Assembly (NCBI RefSeq): GCF_009498035.1
Contig: NZ_CP034550.1
Location: forward strand, 8,060,001-8,124,000
Direction: 5' to 3'
Origin: Saccharothrix syringae
Lineage (GTDB): Bacteria > Actinomycetota > Actinomycetes > Mycobacteriales > Pseudonocardiaceae
Length of the DNA: 64,000 nt
Under the pieces are notes generated by a model that did not search any database, was not told the DNA's origin, and was given only the letters and a program-made list of their open reading frames with translations. Every line of letters starts with the position of its first letter. The first letter of the stretch is position 1. The translations under genes and the position numbers were made by a program. This document shows, piece by piece, positions 15,860 to 23,774 of this stretch.

Positions 15860-16888
15860 GTGGACGAGCTCGTCCGGCGGGCCACCGCGATCGTCCCGGT
15901 GCTGCGCGCCCACGCCGCGTGGGGCGACCAGCACCGCCGCCTGCACGAAGAGGTCCTGGAGGCCATGGCCGACGCCGGCGTGCTGCGCCTGCGCGTGCCC
16001 ACCGCGCACGGCGGCCACGGCGCCGACCTGTGCGCGGTCGTGCGCGTGGTCGCCGAGCTGGCCCGCGGCGACGGCTCGGCCGCCTGGACGGCCGCGGTGT
16101 GGGCCATCTCCACGTGGGTCGCGGGTCGGTTTCCCGAACAGGTCCGCCAGGAGGTCTTCGCCAAGCCGGACGTGCGGGTCACCGGCATCCTCAGCCCGAC
16201 CGCGACCGCCGAACCCGTGCCCGGCGGCGTCGTGGTCAACGGCCGGTGGGCGTTCACCACGGGTGCCCCGCAGTGCGACTGGACCACCAACGCCGCCCTG
16301 CTCGCACCCCACCGCGAACCGGTCGTGCTGGCCCTGCCCGTGGCCGACCTGGAGGTCGTCGACGACTGGCACACCACCGGCCTGCGCGCCACCGGCAGCG
16401 TGACCACGCTGGCCAGGGACGTGTTCGTGCCGGCCGACCGCGTCCTGCCGCTGACGCCGCTGCTGGAGGGCGACCCCGCCGCGCCGCTGCCGCTGTTCCG
16501 CGCCCCCTACCCGGTGGCCGCCTGCGCCACGGTCAGCGCCCCCGCGGTCGGCTTGGTCCGCGAAGCGCTGCGCCTGGCACCCGACAGCCCGCGCGCCCGC
16601 GAGGCCGCCGTGCTGGCCGACGACGCCCAGCACCACGCCGAGCGGGCCGCCGCCGTGGTCGACGCGAAGGCGGTCCGGGGTGAGGCGTGGACGCCCAAGG
16701 AGCGGGCGTGGGTGCGGGAGGACCTGATCGAGGCGTGCCTGAGGGCCAAGGACGCGGTCGACGTGCTGGACGGCAACGACCCCGTGCTGCACCGGGTGCA
16801 GCGGGACGTGCACGCCCTGCACCTGCACGCGGTCCTGCACCCGAACGCGAACCTGGAGCGGTACGAGCAGGTGTTCCGCCGCCGGTAG
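15860..16888 (+). CDS. Acyl-CoA dehydrogenase-fold flavin monooxygenase (DszC-like)
   Basis: A 342-residue protein of the acyl-CoA dehydrogenase fold. The N-terminal helical domain has RLRVPTAHGGHGADL and ELARGDGSAAWTAAVW, and the middle beta-domain GGVVVNGRWAFTTGAPQCDW, the typical flavin-contact region of DszC/HpaB-type group D monooxygenases. The C-terminal helical bundle is short. The start is uncertain: the GTG at 15860 has a good purine-rich site (GGGGGAGGG), while earlier GTGs at 15806 or before would lengthen the protein. Being divergent from an FMN reductase/luciferase-like pair, it probably uses reduced flavin from the same reductase. Confidence 0.7.
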   Translation: MDELVRRATAIVPVLRAHAAWGDQHRRLHEEVLEAMADAGVLRLRVPTAHGGHGADLCAVVRVVAELARGDGSAAWTAAVWAISTWVAGRFPEQVRQEVFAKPDVRVTGILSPTATAEPVPGGVVVNGRWAFTTGAPQCDWTTNAALLAPHREPVVLALPVADLEVVDDWHTTGLRATGSVTTLARDVFVPADRVLPLTPLLEGDPAAPLPLFRAPYPVAACATVSAPAVGLVREALRLAPDSPRAREAAVLADDAQHHAERAAAVVDAKAVRGEAWTPKERAWVREDLIEACLRAKDAVDVLDGNDPVLHRVQRDVHALHLHAVLHPNANLERYEQVFRRR

Positions 16889-16924
16889 CGGGGTCGGACG
16901 TCAGCGGGTCGAACGTCAGCGGGG

Positions 16925-17596
16925 TCAGACGTCCAGCGCGGTCCACTGGGCGGTCGCCGTGGCCAGCAGGGCGCCGTCCTCGGCGTAGAGGGCGGCCAGG
17001 GTCGTCGCCTGCGGGCCGACGCGCTGGACCTGCCGGGCCACCACGACGCACCGCTCACCCGGCCGCGGGGGCGTTCGCGGGTCGGCGGCCATCCTGGTCA
17101 GGGCCATCGGTTCGTCGGTGGCCCAGCTCGCCGCGCAGTCGAGCACGGCCCAGGTGATCTCGGGCGCGGTGTCCAGCGGCACCCAGGGGCACGCCACCAG
17201 GCCCGGTTCGAGGGGGCCCGGGGTCAGCAAGAGGCCGTCGACGCTGTCCGGGCCGCACACGAAGCAGGTGGGGAACGGGTGGTCGTCGCGGCCGAGGAAG
17301 TTCTCGGCGGCCCGGTCGGCGTCGAGGGCGGTGACCGGGGGGACGGCCGGGATGGGCTCGGGGCTGACGACCATGGTGGCGATCAGCTCCTCGCCGAACA
17401 CGAGGACCGCCTGGTCGGGGCTGGTCTCCAGGCGCATCGGCTGCTCCAGCGGGGCGGGCAGCACCAGCGAGACGACCGCGGTGCCGCCGGTGGGCGGTGC
17501 GGCCGTGGCCAGCAGGCCGCACGTGTACCCGCCGTGCGCGGTGTCCGGTGCGCCGGTGAACCGGGCGGGCACCTGCACTTCGCTCTCGCTGATCAC
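16925..17596 (-). CDS. Hotdog-fold thioesterase-like protein
   Basis: A 223-residue protein with two halves. The N-terminal half has TAHGGYTCGLLATAAP, the helix entry typical of hotdog enzymes. The central motif FPTCFVCGPDSVDGLLLTPGP matches the CF-CG...GL block seen in PaaI-like hotdog proteins. It is probably a double hotdog acting on an acyl thioester or binding a related ligand. The GTG at 17596 begins the recognisable domain. The last bases before the stop are close to a short direct repeat (GTCAGCGG units at 16903-16925). Confidence 0.65.
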   Translation of the reverse strand: MISESEVQVPARFTGAPDTAHGGYTCGLLATAAPPTGGTAVVSLVLPAPLEQPMRLETSPDQAVLVFGEELIATMVVSPEPIPAVPPVTALDADRAAENFLGRDDHPFPTCFVCGPDSVDGLLLTPGPLEPGLVACPWVPLDTAPEITWAVLDCAASWATDEPMALTRMAADPRTPPRPGERCVVVARQVQRVGPQATTLAALYAEDGALLATATAQWTALDV

Positions 17597-17647
17597 CTGC
17601 CCACTGTGCCCCGGGAGGCGGTCGTCCACACCTCGAACCCGAGTCGG

Positions 17648-17682
17648 CGACCGGGGTCCCCGCCGGCGGCGGGGCCCGGTCG
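17648..17682 (-). terminator. Hairpin after parC
   Basis: Arms CGACCGGGG...CCCCGCC and GGCGGGG...CCCGGTCG pair around GGC with a two-base bulge, nine bases past the parC stop at 17691. It is a GC-rich intrinsic-terminator-like stem without a U-tract. Confidence 0.65.
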
Positions 17683-17690
17683 CCCCCGGC

Positions 17691-20600
17691 TCAGTTGCGC
17701 TCGACCAGGTGACCCACCACGTCCGGCCCCGGGTGGGCGTGCCCCGACCCGTCCCGGCGCTCGTCCACCTCCGGCAGCTCCACCGGCGCCCCGTTCTCCG
17801 CCGCACCCACCGGGCGCGGGCCGACCCAGGCCAGGACCAGCGCGTTCTCGCCCTTCAGGAACCGCTGCGCCCGCACACCACCGGTCGCCCGCCCCTTCGC
17901 CGGGTACGCCGAGAACGGCGTCACCTTCACGCTCTGCCCGGTCGAGGTGACCACCATCGGCTCACCGTGCTCGTCGTCGTCCGTGCGCACCGCCCCGAAG
18001 AACACCACCCGCGCACCCGACGCCAGGTTGATCCCGGCCATGCCACCGCCCCTGAGGCCCTGCGGCCGCACCAGCGAGGCCGGGTAGCGCAGCAGCGACG
18101 CGTCCGACGACAGGAACACCAGCGCCTCCTCGGCACCGCGCAGCCAGGTCGCGCCGACCACCTCGTCACCCTCCTTGAGGGTGATCACCTCGAACTCGTC
18201 GGACCGCACCGGCCACTCCGGCGCGCACACCTTCACCGTCCCCAGCCGCGTGCCCAGGGCCAGCCCCGGCGACTCCCCGGCGTTCAGCGGCGCGATGCCC
18301 ACGACCCGCTCCCCCGCCTGGAGGTCCACCAGCTCACCGGCCGACATGCCGCCGCTCAGCGACACCGTGCCGCTCTGCTCCGGCAGCACCGGCAGCGGCA
18401 GCACGTCCGTCTTGAACGCGCGGCCCCGGTTGGTCACCAGCAGCACCTGCCCGCGCGCGGTCGTGTGCACCACCGCCGCCACCGCGTCGTGCTTGACCCG
18501 GCCGTTGCGCCGACGCGCCTCCGACGCCTCCTCCGACTCCGCCGCCGTGCGCGCCACCAGCCCGGTCGCCGACAGCACCACCTGGCACGGGTCGTCCGCG
18601 ACCTCCAGCGGACCGGCCGGCCGCGACGCCGCCAGCACCTCCTTCAGGTCACCGTCGAGCAGCACCGTCCGCCGCTCCTGGCCCAGGTCCTTGGCGACCT
18701 TGCCCAGCTCGGAGGACACCACCCGGCGCAGCACCCGCTCGTCGTCCAGGATCTTGCTCAGCTCCGCGATCTCGCCGCGCAGCCGCTCCTGCTCCGCCTC
18801 CAGCTCCAGCGAGTCGTAGCGGGTCAGCCTGCGCAGCGGCGTGTCCAGGATGTAGGCCGCCTGCACCTCGGAGAGCTTGAACCGCTTCACCAGGCCCTCC
18901 TTGGCCGCGGCCGCGTTCTCGCTGCCCCGGATCAGCCTGATCACCTTGTCGATGTCCAGCAGCGCCTTCAGCAGGCCCTCGACCAGGTGCAACCGCTCCT
19001 CGCGCCGCCGCCGCCGGTACCGGGTCCGGCGCGTCACCACGTCGAACCGGTGCTGGAGGAACACCTCCAGCAGCGCCTTGAGCCCCAGCGTCCGCGGCTG
19101 CCCGTCCACCAGCACCAGGTTGTTGATGCCGAACGACTGCTCCATCGGCGTGAGCCGGTACAGGTCCGCCAGCAGCGCCTGCGGGTTCACCCCGACCTTG
19201 CACTCGATGACCACCCGGGTGCCGTTCTCCCGGTCGGTCAGGTCCTTGACGTCGGCGATGCCGGAGAGCCGCTTCGACTTGGTCACCTCGTCGGTGATCT
19301 TCTCGATGATCTTCTCCGGCCCCACCCCGTACGGCAGCTCGGTGACCGTGATCGCCTGCCGCCCCCGGCTGCCCTCCAGCGGCCCGGTGGTCACCCTGGC
19401 CCGCATCCGCACCACGCCGCGCCCGGTCTCGTACGCCTTGCGCACCTCGTCCAGGCCGAGCAGCACGCCGCCCGTGGGCAGGTCCGGCCCCGGCACGAAC
19501 TCCATCAGCTTGTCCAGCGAGGCGTCCGGGTGCGACACCAGGTACCGCGCGGCCGCCACGACCTCGCCCAGGTTGTGCGGGATCATGTTGGTCGCCATCC
19601 CGACCGCGATCCCGGACGTGCCGTTGACCAGCAGGTTCGGGAAGGCAGCCGGCAGCACCGACGGTTCCTGCAGCGAACCGTCGTAGTTGGGCCGGAAGTC
19701 GACCGTCTCCTCGTCCAGCTCCCCGACCAGCAACATCGCGGCGGGCGACATGCGGGCCTCGGTGTTGTGGTTGACGAACCCGCCCGCCAGGAACGAGTGG
19801 TCCTCCGAGCGCACGCGGACCGAGTACACCTCGGCGGGCTCGGCGGCCGCCACGGCGGTGACCTGCTCGAACCGGTAGCCGGAGTCCATGATCGGCAGGA
19901 TCGTGGCGAGGACCTCGGTGTCCTTGACCCGGTCGATGATCCGCAGCCGCTCGGTCTCCCAGCGCTCGACGCGATCGAAGTTGTGCTGCGTCAGCCACTT
20001 CCGCCCGCTGCCGCGCCGGTCGAAGTCCAGCGCGCCGCGCACGTAGTCCGCCACGAAGGGCACGTGGTCCGCGCTCAGCCGGTGGGCCGACAGCGGGGAG
20101 TGCCGGAGCAGGTCCTGGAGCTTCGCCTGCTTGGTCCTCAGGAAGCCGATGCGCTCCGCGAACGCGCGGGCGTTCCGCAGCCCCGACACCACCAGGCGGT
20201 GCTCCACCGAGCCGTTCGGCCTGGTGTAGTGGCGGTGCACGGCGATGACCCCGAACTCGGCCATCAACTCCTGCATTTCGGCCGCCAGTCGGGGGCTGTA
20301 CGTCGAGTACTGGACGGTGAAGCCGTTGTCCGCCACCCGACAGCCGCCGTCGCCTTCGAAAGCGGCCATGAGGAATGCCCGCTTGACACCCCAACCGCCG
20401 TTCCAGACGAATTCCGGGATGAACTTGTCCCGCGCCTGGTGCCCGATGAACTCGGCCAGTGGGCTGGCCCGGAACGCGTCCATTCCGCCCGCGTACTCCT
20501 GGACGTCGATTTCCCGGATCAGCTTGCGATCACGTCGGGTGTGCCGCTCGGACACGTACCGCTTCCCACCGACGACCTGGTCGTAGGCGTGCAGGACCTC

Positions 20601-21458
20601 CGAGAAGAAATGTTCGTCCGTGTTGTTGAACCCGGCGCGGTGCTCGCTCGCGAAGCCCTCCGACACCCAGGCGCCGGCGAGCACGCCCAACACGTACTCC
20701 TGCGCCGTGGGCACCACCTGCGACCAGGCGTTCCGGGCGACGGCGACCACCGCGCCCGGCTTGAGCTCGTCCAACCGCCGCCACTGGAACAGCGGCACGC
20801 CCATCGGCGCTTCCAGGCAGAGCACCAAGTGGTTCTCACTGCCCCGGATCGAGAACCCGGACTTCGTGGTCATCCGGATCGTCGGGTGCACACCGGAGTT
20901 GAACACCTTGTCGACCTGAACGGCCTTGCCGTCCTTGTCCAGGACTTCGAAGTCGGCGTCCGCCTCGGAGTCCGCGGGCAGGTTCACCACATCGGCGATG
21001 CGCGGGCTGGAACCGTCCGCCAGGCGAATTCGGGTGTCACCGACGACGCAGTAGCGAGAAGCGGCCGGGCCATCGTCCGGGCTGCCAAAATTTCCGTGCC
21101 CGTCGATGAGCGGCGTGTTCAGCGAGAAGTCCTGCGCCAACCGCACCATGGCGTCGTAAATAGCGGTGTCGCCGTGGGGGTGGTACTTGCCCATGCAGTC
21201 GCCCACCACGCGCGACGACTTCACGTAGGGGCTGGTCGGCCGGTGCCCCTGCTCGCTCATCGAGAACAGGATCCGCCGGTGCACCGGCTTCAGCCCGTCG
21301 CGGGCGTCGGGCAGCGCGCGGGAGTGGATGACCGAGTACGCGTACTCCAGGTAGGAGTCCTCGATCTCGGTGGTCAGCGAGTTGTCGAAGACCTGGGCGC
21401 CCGCGCGGTCGAAGGCGGACGGGTCGACCCGGGTCGCGGGGGTCTTGCGGCGTGCCAT
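17691..21458 (-). CDS. parC: DNA topoisomerase IV subunit A with inserted intein
   Basis: A 1255-residue precursor: type IIA topoisomerase A subunit (826 residues after splicing) carrying an intein at residues 137-565. The catalytic Tyr136 is in AASRY, and the chain resumes with TEARMSPAAM. Upstream motifs are DGLKPVHRRILFSM and GKYHPHGDTAIYDAMVR, and the coiled-coil gate follows. The C-terminal beta-pinwheel has no GyrA box (QRRGG[KR]G), so decatenating topoisomerase IV fits better than gyrase. The ATG at 21458 starts 20 bases after the parE-like gene, giving the normal parE-parC order. The protein is inactive until the intein splices. Confidence 0.92.
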   Translation of the reverse strand: MARRKTPATRVDPSAFDRAGAQVFDNSLTTEIEDSYLEYAYSVIHSRALPDARDGLKPVHRRILFSMSEQGHRPTSPYVKSSRVVGDCMGKYHPHGDTAIYDAMVRLAQDFSLNTPLIDGHGNFGSPDDGPAASRYCVVGDTRIRLADGSSPRIADVVNLPADSEADADFEVLDKDGKAVQVDKVFNSGVHPTIRMTTKSGFSIRGSENHLVLCLEAPMGVPLFQWRRLDELKPGAVVAVARNAWSQVVPTAQEYVLGVLAGAWVSEGFASEHRAGFNNTDEHFFSEVLHAYDQVVGGKRYVSERHTRRDRKLIREIDVQEYAGGMDAFRASPLAEFIGHQARDKFIPEFVWNGGWGVKRAFLMAAFEGDGGCRVADNGFTVQYSTYSPRLAAEMQELMAEFGVIAVHRHYTRPNGSVEHRLVVSGLRNARAFAERIGFLRTKQAKLQDLLRHSPLSAHRLSADHVPFVADYVRGALDFDRRGSGRKWLTQHNFDRVERWETERLRIIDRVKDTEVLATILPIMDSGYRFEQVTAVAAAEPAEVYSVRVRSEDHSFLAGGFVNHNTEARMSPAAMLLVGELDEETVDFRPNYDGSLQEPSVLPAAFPNLLVNGTSGIAVGMATNMIPHNLGEVVAAARYLVSHPDASLDKLMEFVPGPDLPTGGVLLGLDEVRKAYETGRGVVRMRARVTTGPLEGSRGRQAITVTELPYGVGPEKIIEKITDEVTKSKRLSGIADVKDLTDRENGTRVVIECKVGVNPQALLADLYRLTPMEQSFGINNLVLVDGQPRTLGLKALLEVFLQHRFDVVTRRTRYRRRRREERLHLVEGLLKALLDIDKVIRLIRGSENAAAAKEGLVKRFKLSEVQAAYILDTPLRRLTRYDSLELEAEQERLRGEIAELSKILDDERVLRRVVSSELGKVAKDLGQERRTVLLDGDLKEVLAASRPAGPLEVADDPCQVVLSATGLVARTAAESEEASEARRRNGRVKHDAVAAVVHTTARGQVLLVTNRGRAFKTDVLPLPVLPEQSGTVSLSGGMSAGELVDLQAGERVVGIAPLNAGESPGLALGTRLGTVKVCAPEWPVRSDEFEVITLKEGDEVVGATWLRGAEEALVFLSSDASLLRYPASLVRPQGLRGGGMAGINLASGARVVFFGAVRTDDDEHGEPMVVTSTGQSVKVTPFSAYPAKGRATGGVRAQRFLKGENALVLAWVGPRPVGAAENGAPVELPEVDERRDGSGHAHPGPDVVGHLVERN
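19764..21050 (-). other. Intein with LAGLIDADG homing endonuclease in ParC
   Basis: A 429-residue in-frame intein. It begins with Cys (CVVGDTRIRL), ends in GGFVNHN and is followed by Thr as the +1 nucleophile, so all splicing residues are present. Block B is SENHLVLC. The middle holds a DOD-type endonuclease with LGVLAGAWVSEG (intein residues 121-132) and a second motif MAAFEGDGG (228-236), both with acidic residues in place. Insertion is between the catalytic Tyr and the next Thr, the same position as the mycobacterial GyrA inteins, but here in the topoisomerase IV paralogue. With a complete endonuclease it could still home. Confidence 0.93.
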
Positions 21459-21478
21459 GGCTGGGCGTTCCCTCGTGT

Positions 21479-23521
21479 TCAGACGTCGATCGCGGACTGG
21501 TCGACCCGGGCGGCCGACTCGACGAGCCACGCCCGGCGCGGCTCGACCTTCTCACCCATCAGCAGCTCCAACGCGGCCTCCGCGGCCTCCGCGTCGTGCA
21601 GCGTGATGCGGCGCACCGAGCGGGTGGCCGGGTTCATCGTGGTCTCCCACAGCTCGTCGGCGTCCATCTCGCCGAGGCCCTTGAACCGGGGCACGGGCTT
21701 GACCACCGTCTTGCCCGCCTTCTCCAGCTGGGCGACCCGCTGCTCCATCTCGCGCTGGGTGAAGGTGAAGTGGGTCTCCGCGTTACGGCCCTTGGTCATC
21801 ACCTTGTGCAGCGGCGGCATGGCGGCGTAGAGGCGGCCGTCCTCGATCACCGGGCGCATGTACTTGGCGAACAGGGTGATCAGCAGGGTGCGGATGTGGG
21901 AGCCGTCGACGTCGGCGTCGGCCATCAGGATGACCCGGCCGTAGCGCATGGCGCCGAGGTCGAACGTGCGGCCGGTGCCCGCGCCGAGGACCTGGACGAT
22001 GGAGGCGATCTCGGCGTTGCGCAGGGTGTCGGCGAGGCTGGCCTTCTGCACGTTGAGGATCTTGCCGCGCAGCGGGAGCAGGGCCTGGTACTCGGAGACG
22101 CGGGCCATGCGCGCCGAGCCGAGGGCGCTGTCGCCCTCCACCAGGAACAGCTCGCTGCGCGAGACACCGGTGGTGCGGCAGTCGACCAGCTTGGGCGGCA
22201 TGGCGGCGCCCTCCAGCGCCGTCTTGCGGCGGGCCGCGTCCTTCTGCTGCTTCTGGGTCAGCCGGACGCGGGCGGCGTCGACGACCTTCTGCAGGACGAT
22301 CTTGGCCTCGCCCTTGGTGCGGCGGTCCTCGGTCCAGGCCCTGACGTGCTTCTCGACGATGCCCTGGGCGACCTTGGTGATGCCGGCGGTGGACAGCTCG
22401 TCCTTGGTCTGGGAGGTGAACTGGGGTTCGGGGATGCGCACGTGGACGACGGCGGTCATGCCCTCGAGCACGTCGTCAAGGGTGGGCGGGTCCTCCTTGG
22501 GCTTGAGCAGGCCCCTGGTGCGGCCGATGGCCTCCTGCACGGCCTTGAGCACGGCCCGCTCGAAGCCGCGGCGGTGGGTGCCGCCGTGGACGTTGCGGAT
22601 GGTGTTGGTGAAGCACTCGACGGTGCGCTCGTAGCCGGTGCCCCAGCGCAGGGCGATCTCGACCTCGGCGTGGCGCTCGACCTTGGAGCGCATGACGCCG
22701 TTCTCGTCGGCGGCGTTCTCGTGGTAGACGCCGGTGCCGTTGATCAGCAGGGTGCCGGAGACGGGCTTGTCGTTGGCGGGCGCGAGGAAGTCGACCATGT
22801 CGGTCAGGCCGCCGGGGTAGTGGAAGGTCTCCTCGGCGGGGGAGCCGCCGGTGATGTCGCGCAGGACGTAGGTGACGCCGGGCACGAGGAAGGCGGTGTT
22901 GCGGAGCTTGGCGCGGACGCCCTCGACGTCGAGGGCGGCGCCGTTCTCGAAGTAGCGGGCGTCGTGCCAGTAGCGGATGGAGGTGCCGGTCTTGCGGGTG
23001 CGGCCGGTGATGCGCAGGCCGGACTGGCGGGTGAAGTCCGCGTCGGGCCCGGGGCCGTCGAAGACGCCGGGCACGCCGTGGGCGAAGGACATCTCGTGGG
23101 TCTTGCCCTCGCGGCGGACGACCACGTCGAAGCGGTGGGACAGGGCGTTGACGGCGGAGGCGCCGACGCCGTGCAGGCCGCCGGAAGTCTTGTAGCCGGA
23201 GCCGCCGAACTTGCCGCCGGCGTGGAGCCTGGTCAGGACCAGTTCGACGCCGGAGAGGCCGGACTTGGCGTGGGTGCCGGTGGGGATGCCGCGGCCGTCG
23301 TCGTCGACCTGGACGCTGCCGTCGGCGTGCAGGGTGACGACGATCCTGGTGGCGTGGCCCGCGACGCCCTCGTCGGTGGAGTTGTCGACGATCTCGGTGA
23401 AGAGGTGGTTGACGCCCCTGCTGTCGGTGGACCCGATGTACATGCCGGGGCGCTTGCGAACCGCTTCCAGACCTTCGAGGTGGGTCAGGTCGTCGGCACC
23501 GTACAGGATCTCAGCGGTCAC
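21479..23521 (-). CDS. parE: DNA topoisomerase IV subunit B
   Basis: A 680-residue ATPase subunit of a type IIA topoisomerase. The GHKL ATP site is intact (EIVDNSTDEG, DDDGRGIPTG, GGLHGVGASAVNALS). The transducer segment follows, then the Toprim domain with EGDSALGSARMA and DADVDGSHIRTLL. The C-terminus has RFKGLGEMDADELWETTM. The start is a GTG with GGGAGA upstream. It is gyrB-like in sequence, but pairing with a subunit A that lacks the GyrA box and the distance from any dnaA/recF block favour ParE. The stop is 20 bases before parC. Confidence 0.9.
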   Translation of the reverse strand: MTAEILYGADDLTHLEGLEAVRKRPGMYIGSTDSRGVNHLFTEIVDNSTDEGVAGHATRIVVTLHADGSVQVDDDGRGIPTGTHAKSGLSGVELVLTRLHAGGKFGGSGYKTSGGLHGVGASAVNALSHRFDVVVRREGKTHEMSFAHGVPGVFDGPGPDADFTRQSGLRITGRTRKTGTSIRYWHDARYFENGAALDVEGVRAKLRNTAFLVPGVTYVLRDITGGSPAEETFHYPGGLTDMVDFLAPANDKPVSGTLLINGTGVYHENAADENGVMRSKVERHAEVEIALRWGTGYERTVECFTNTIRNVHGGTHRRGFERAVLKAVQEAIGRTRGLLKPKEDPPTLDDVLEGMTAVVHVRIPEPQFTSQTKDELSTAGITKVAQGIVEKHVRAWTEDRRTKGEAKIVLQKVVDAARVRLTQKQQKDAARRKTALEGAAMPPKLVDCRTTGVSRSELFLVEGDSALGSARMARVSEYQALLPLRGKILNVQKASLADTLRNAEIASIVQVLGAGTGRTFDLGAMRYGRVILMADADVDGSHIRTLLITLFAKYMRPVIEDGRLYAAMPPLHKVMTKGRNAETHFTFTQREMEQRVAQLEKAGKTVVKPVPRFKGLGEMDADELWETTMNPATRSVRRITLHDAEAAEAALELLMGEKVEPRRAWLVESAARVDQSAIDV

Positions 23522-23774
23522 CGGGTCGTTCTCCCCAGGTCGTCACGTGCGTCGAGCGGTTCACGGTAGTGGAGGGTAACCACTGGGTCCGACAATTCCG
23601 CGTGCCAGGCGACGTGGAACCGGAGTGGTGCGGCACACGTCCCGAGCCCTCGGACCTGCGTTGATCCACTGTGGACGGGCTGTGAGCACGGGCGGAAGGC
23701 GCGCTGCGGCCCGTCGGCCCGGGTCCGCGTAGAGTGCGGGCGGTCCCGCGCAGTCGTGCCTGGAGGGCGTCTTG

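Noticed and set aside
17118..21830. 1570-codon plus-strand frame
   Set aside because: Antisense of parC/parE; a by-product of GC-rich codon structure.
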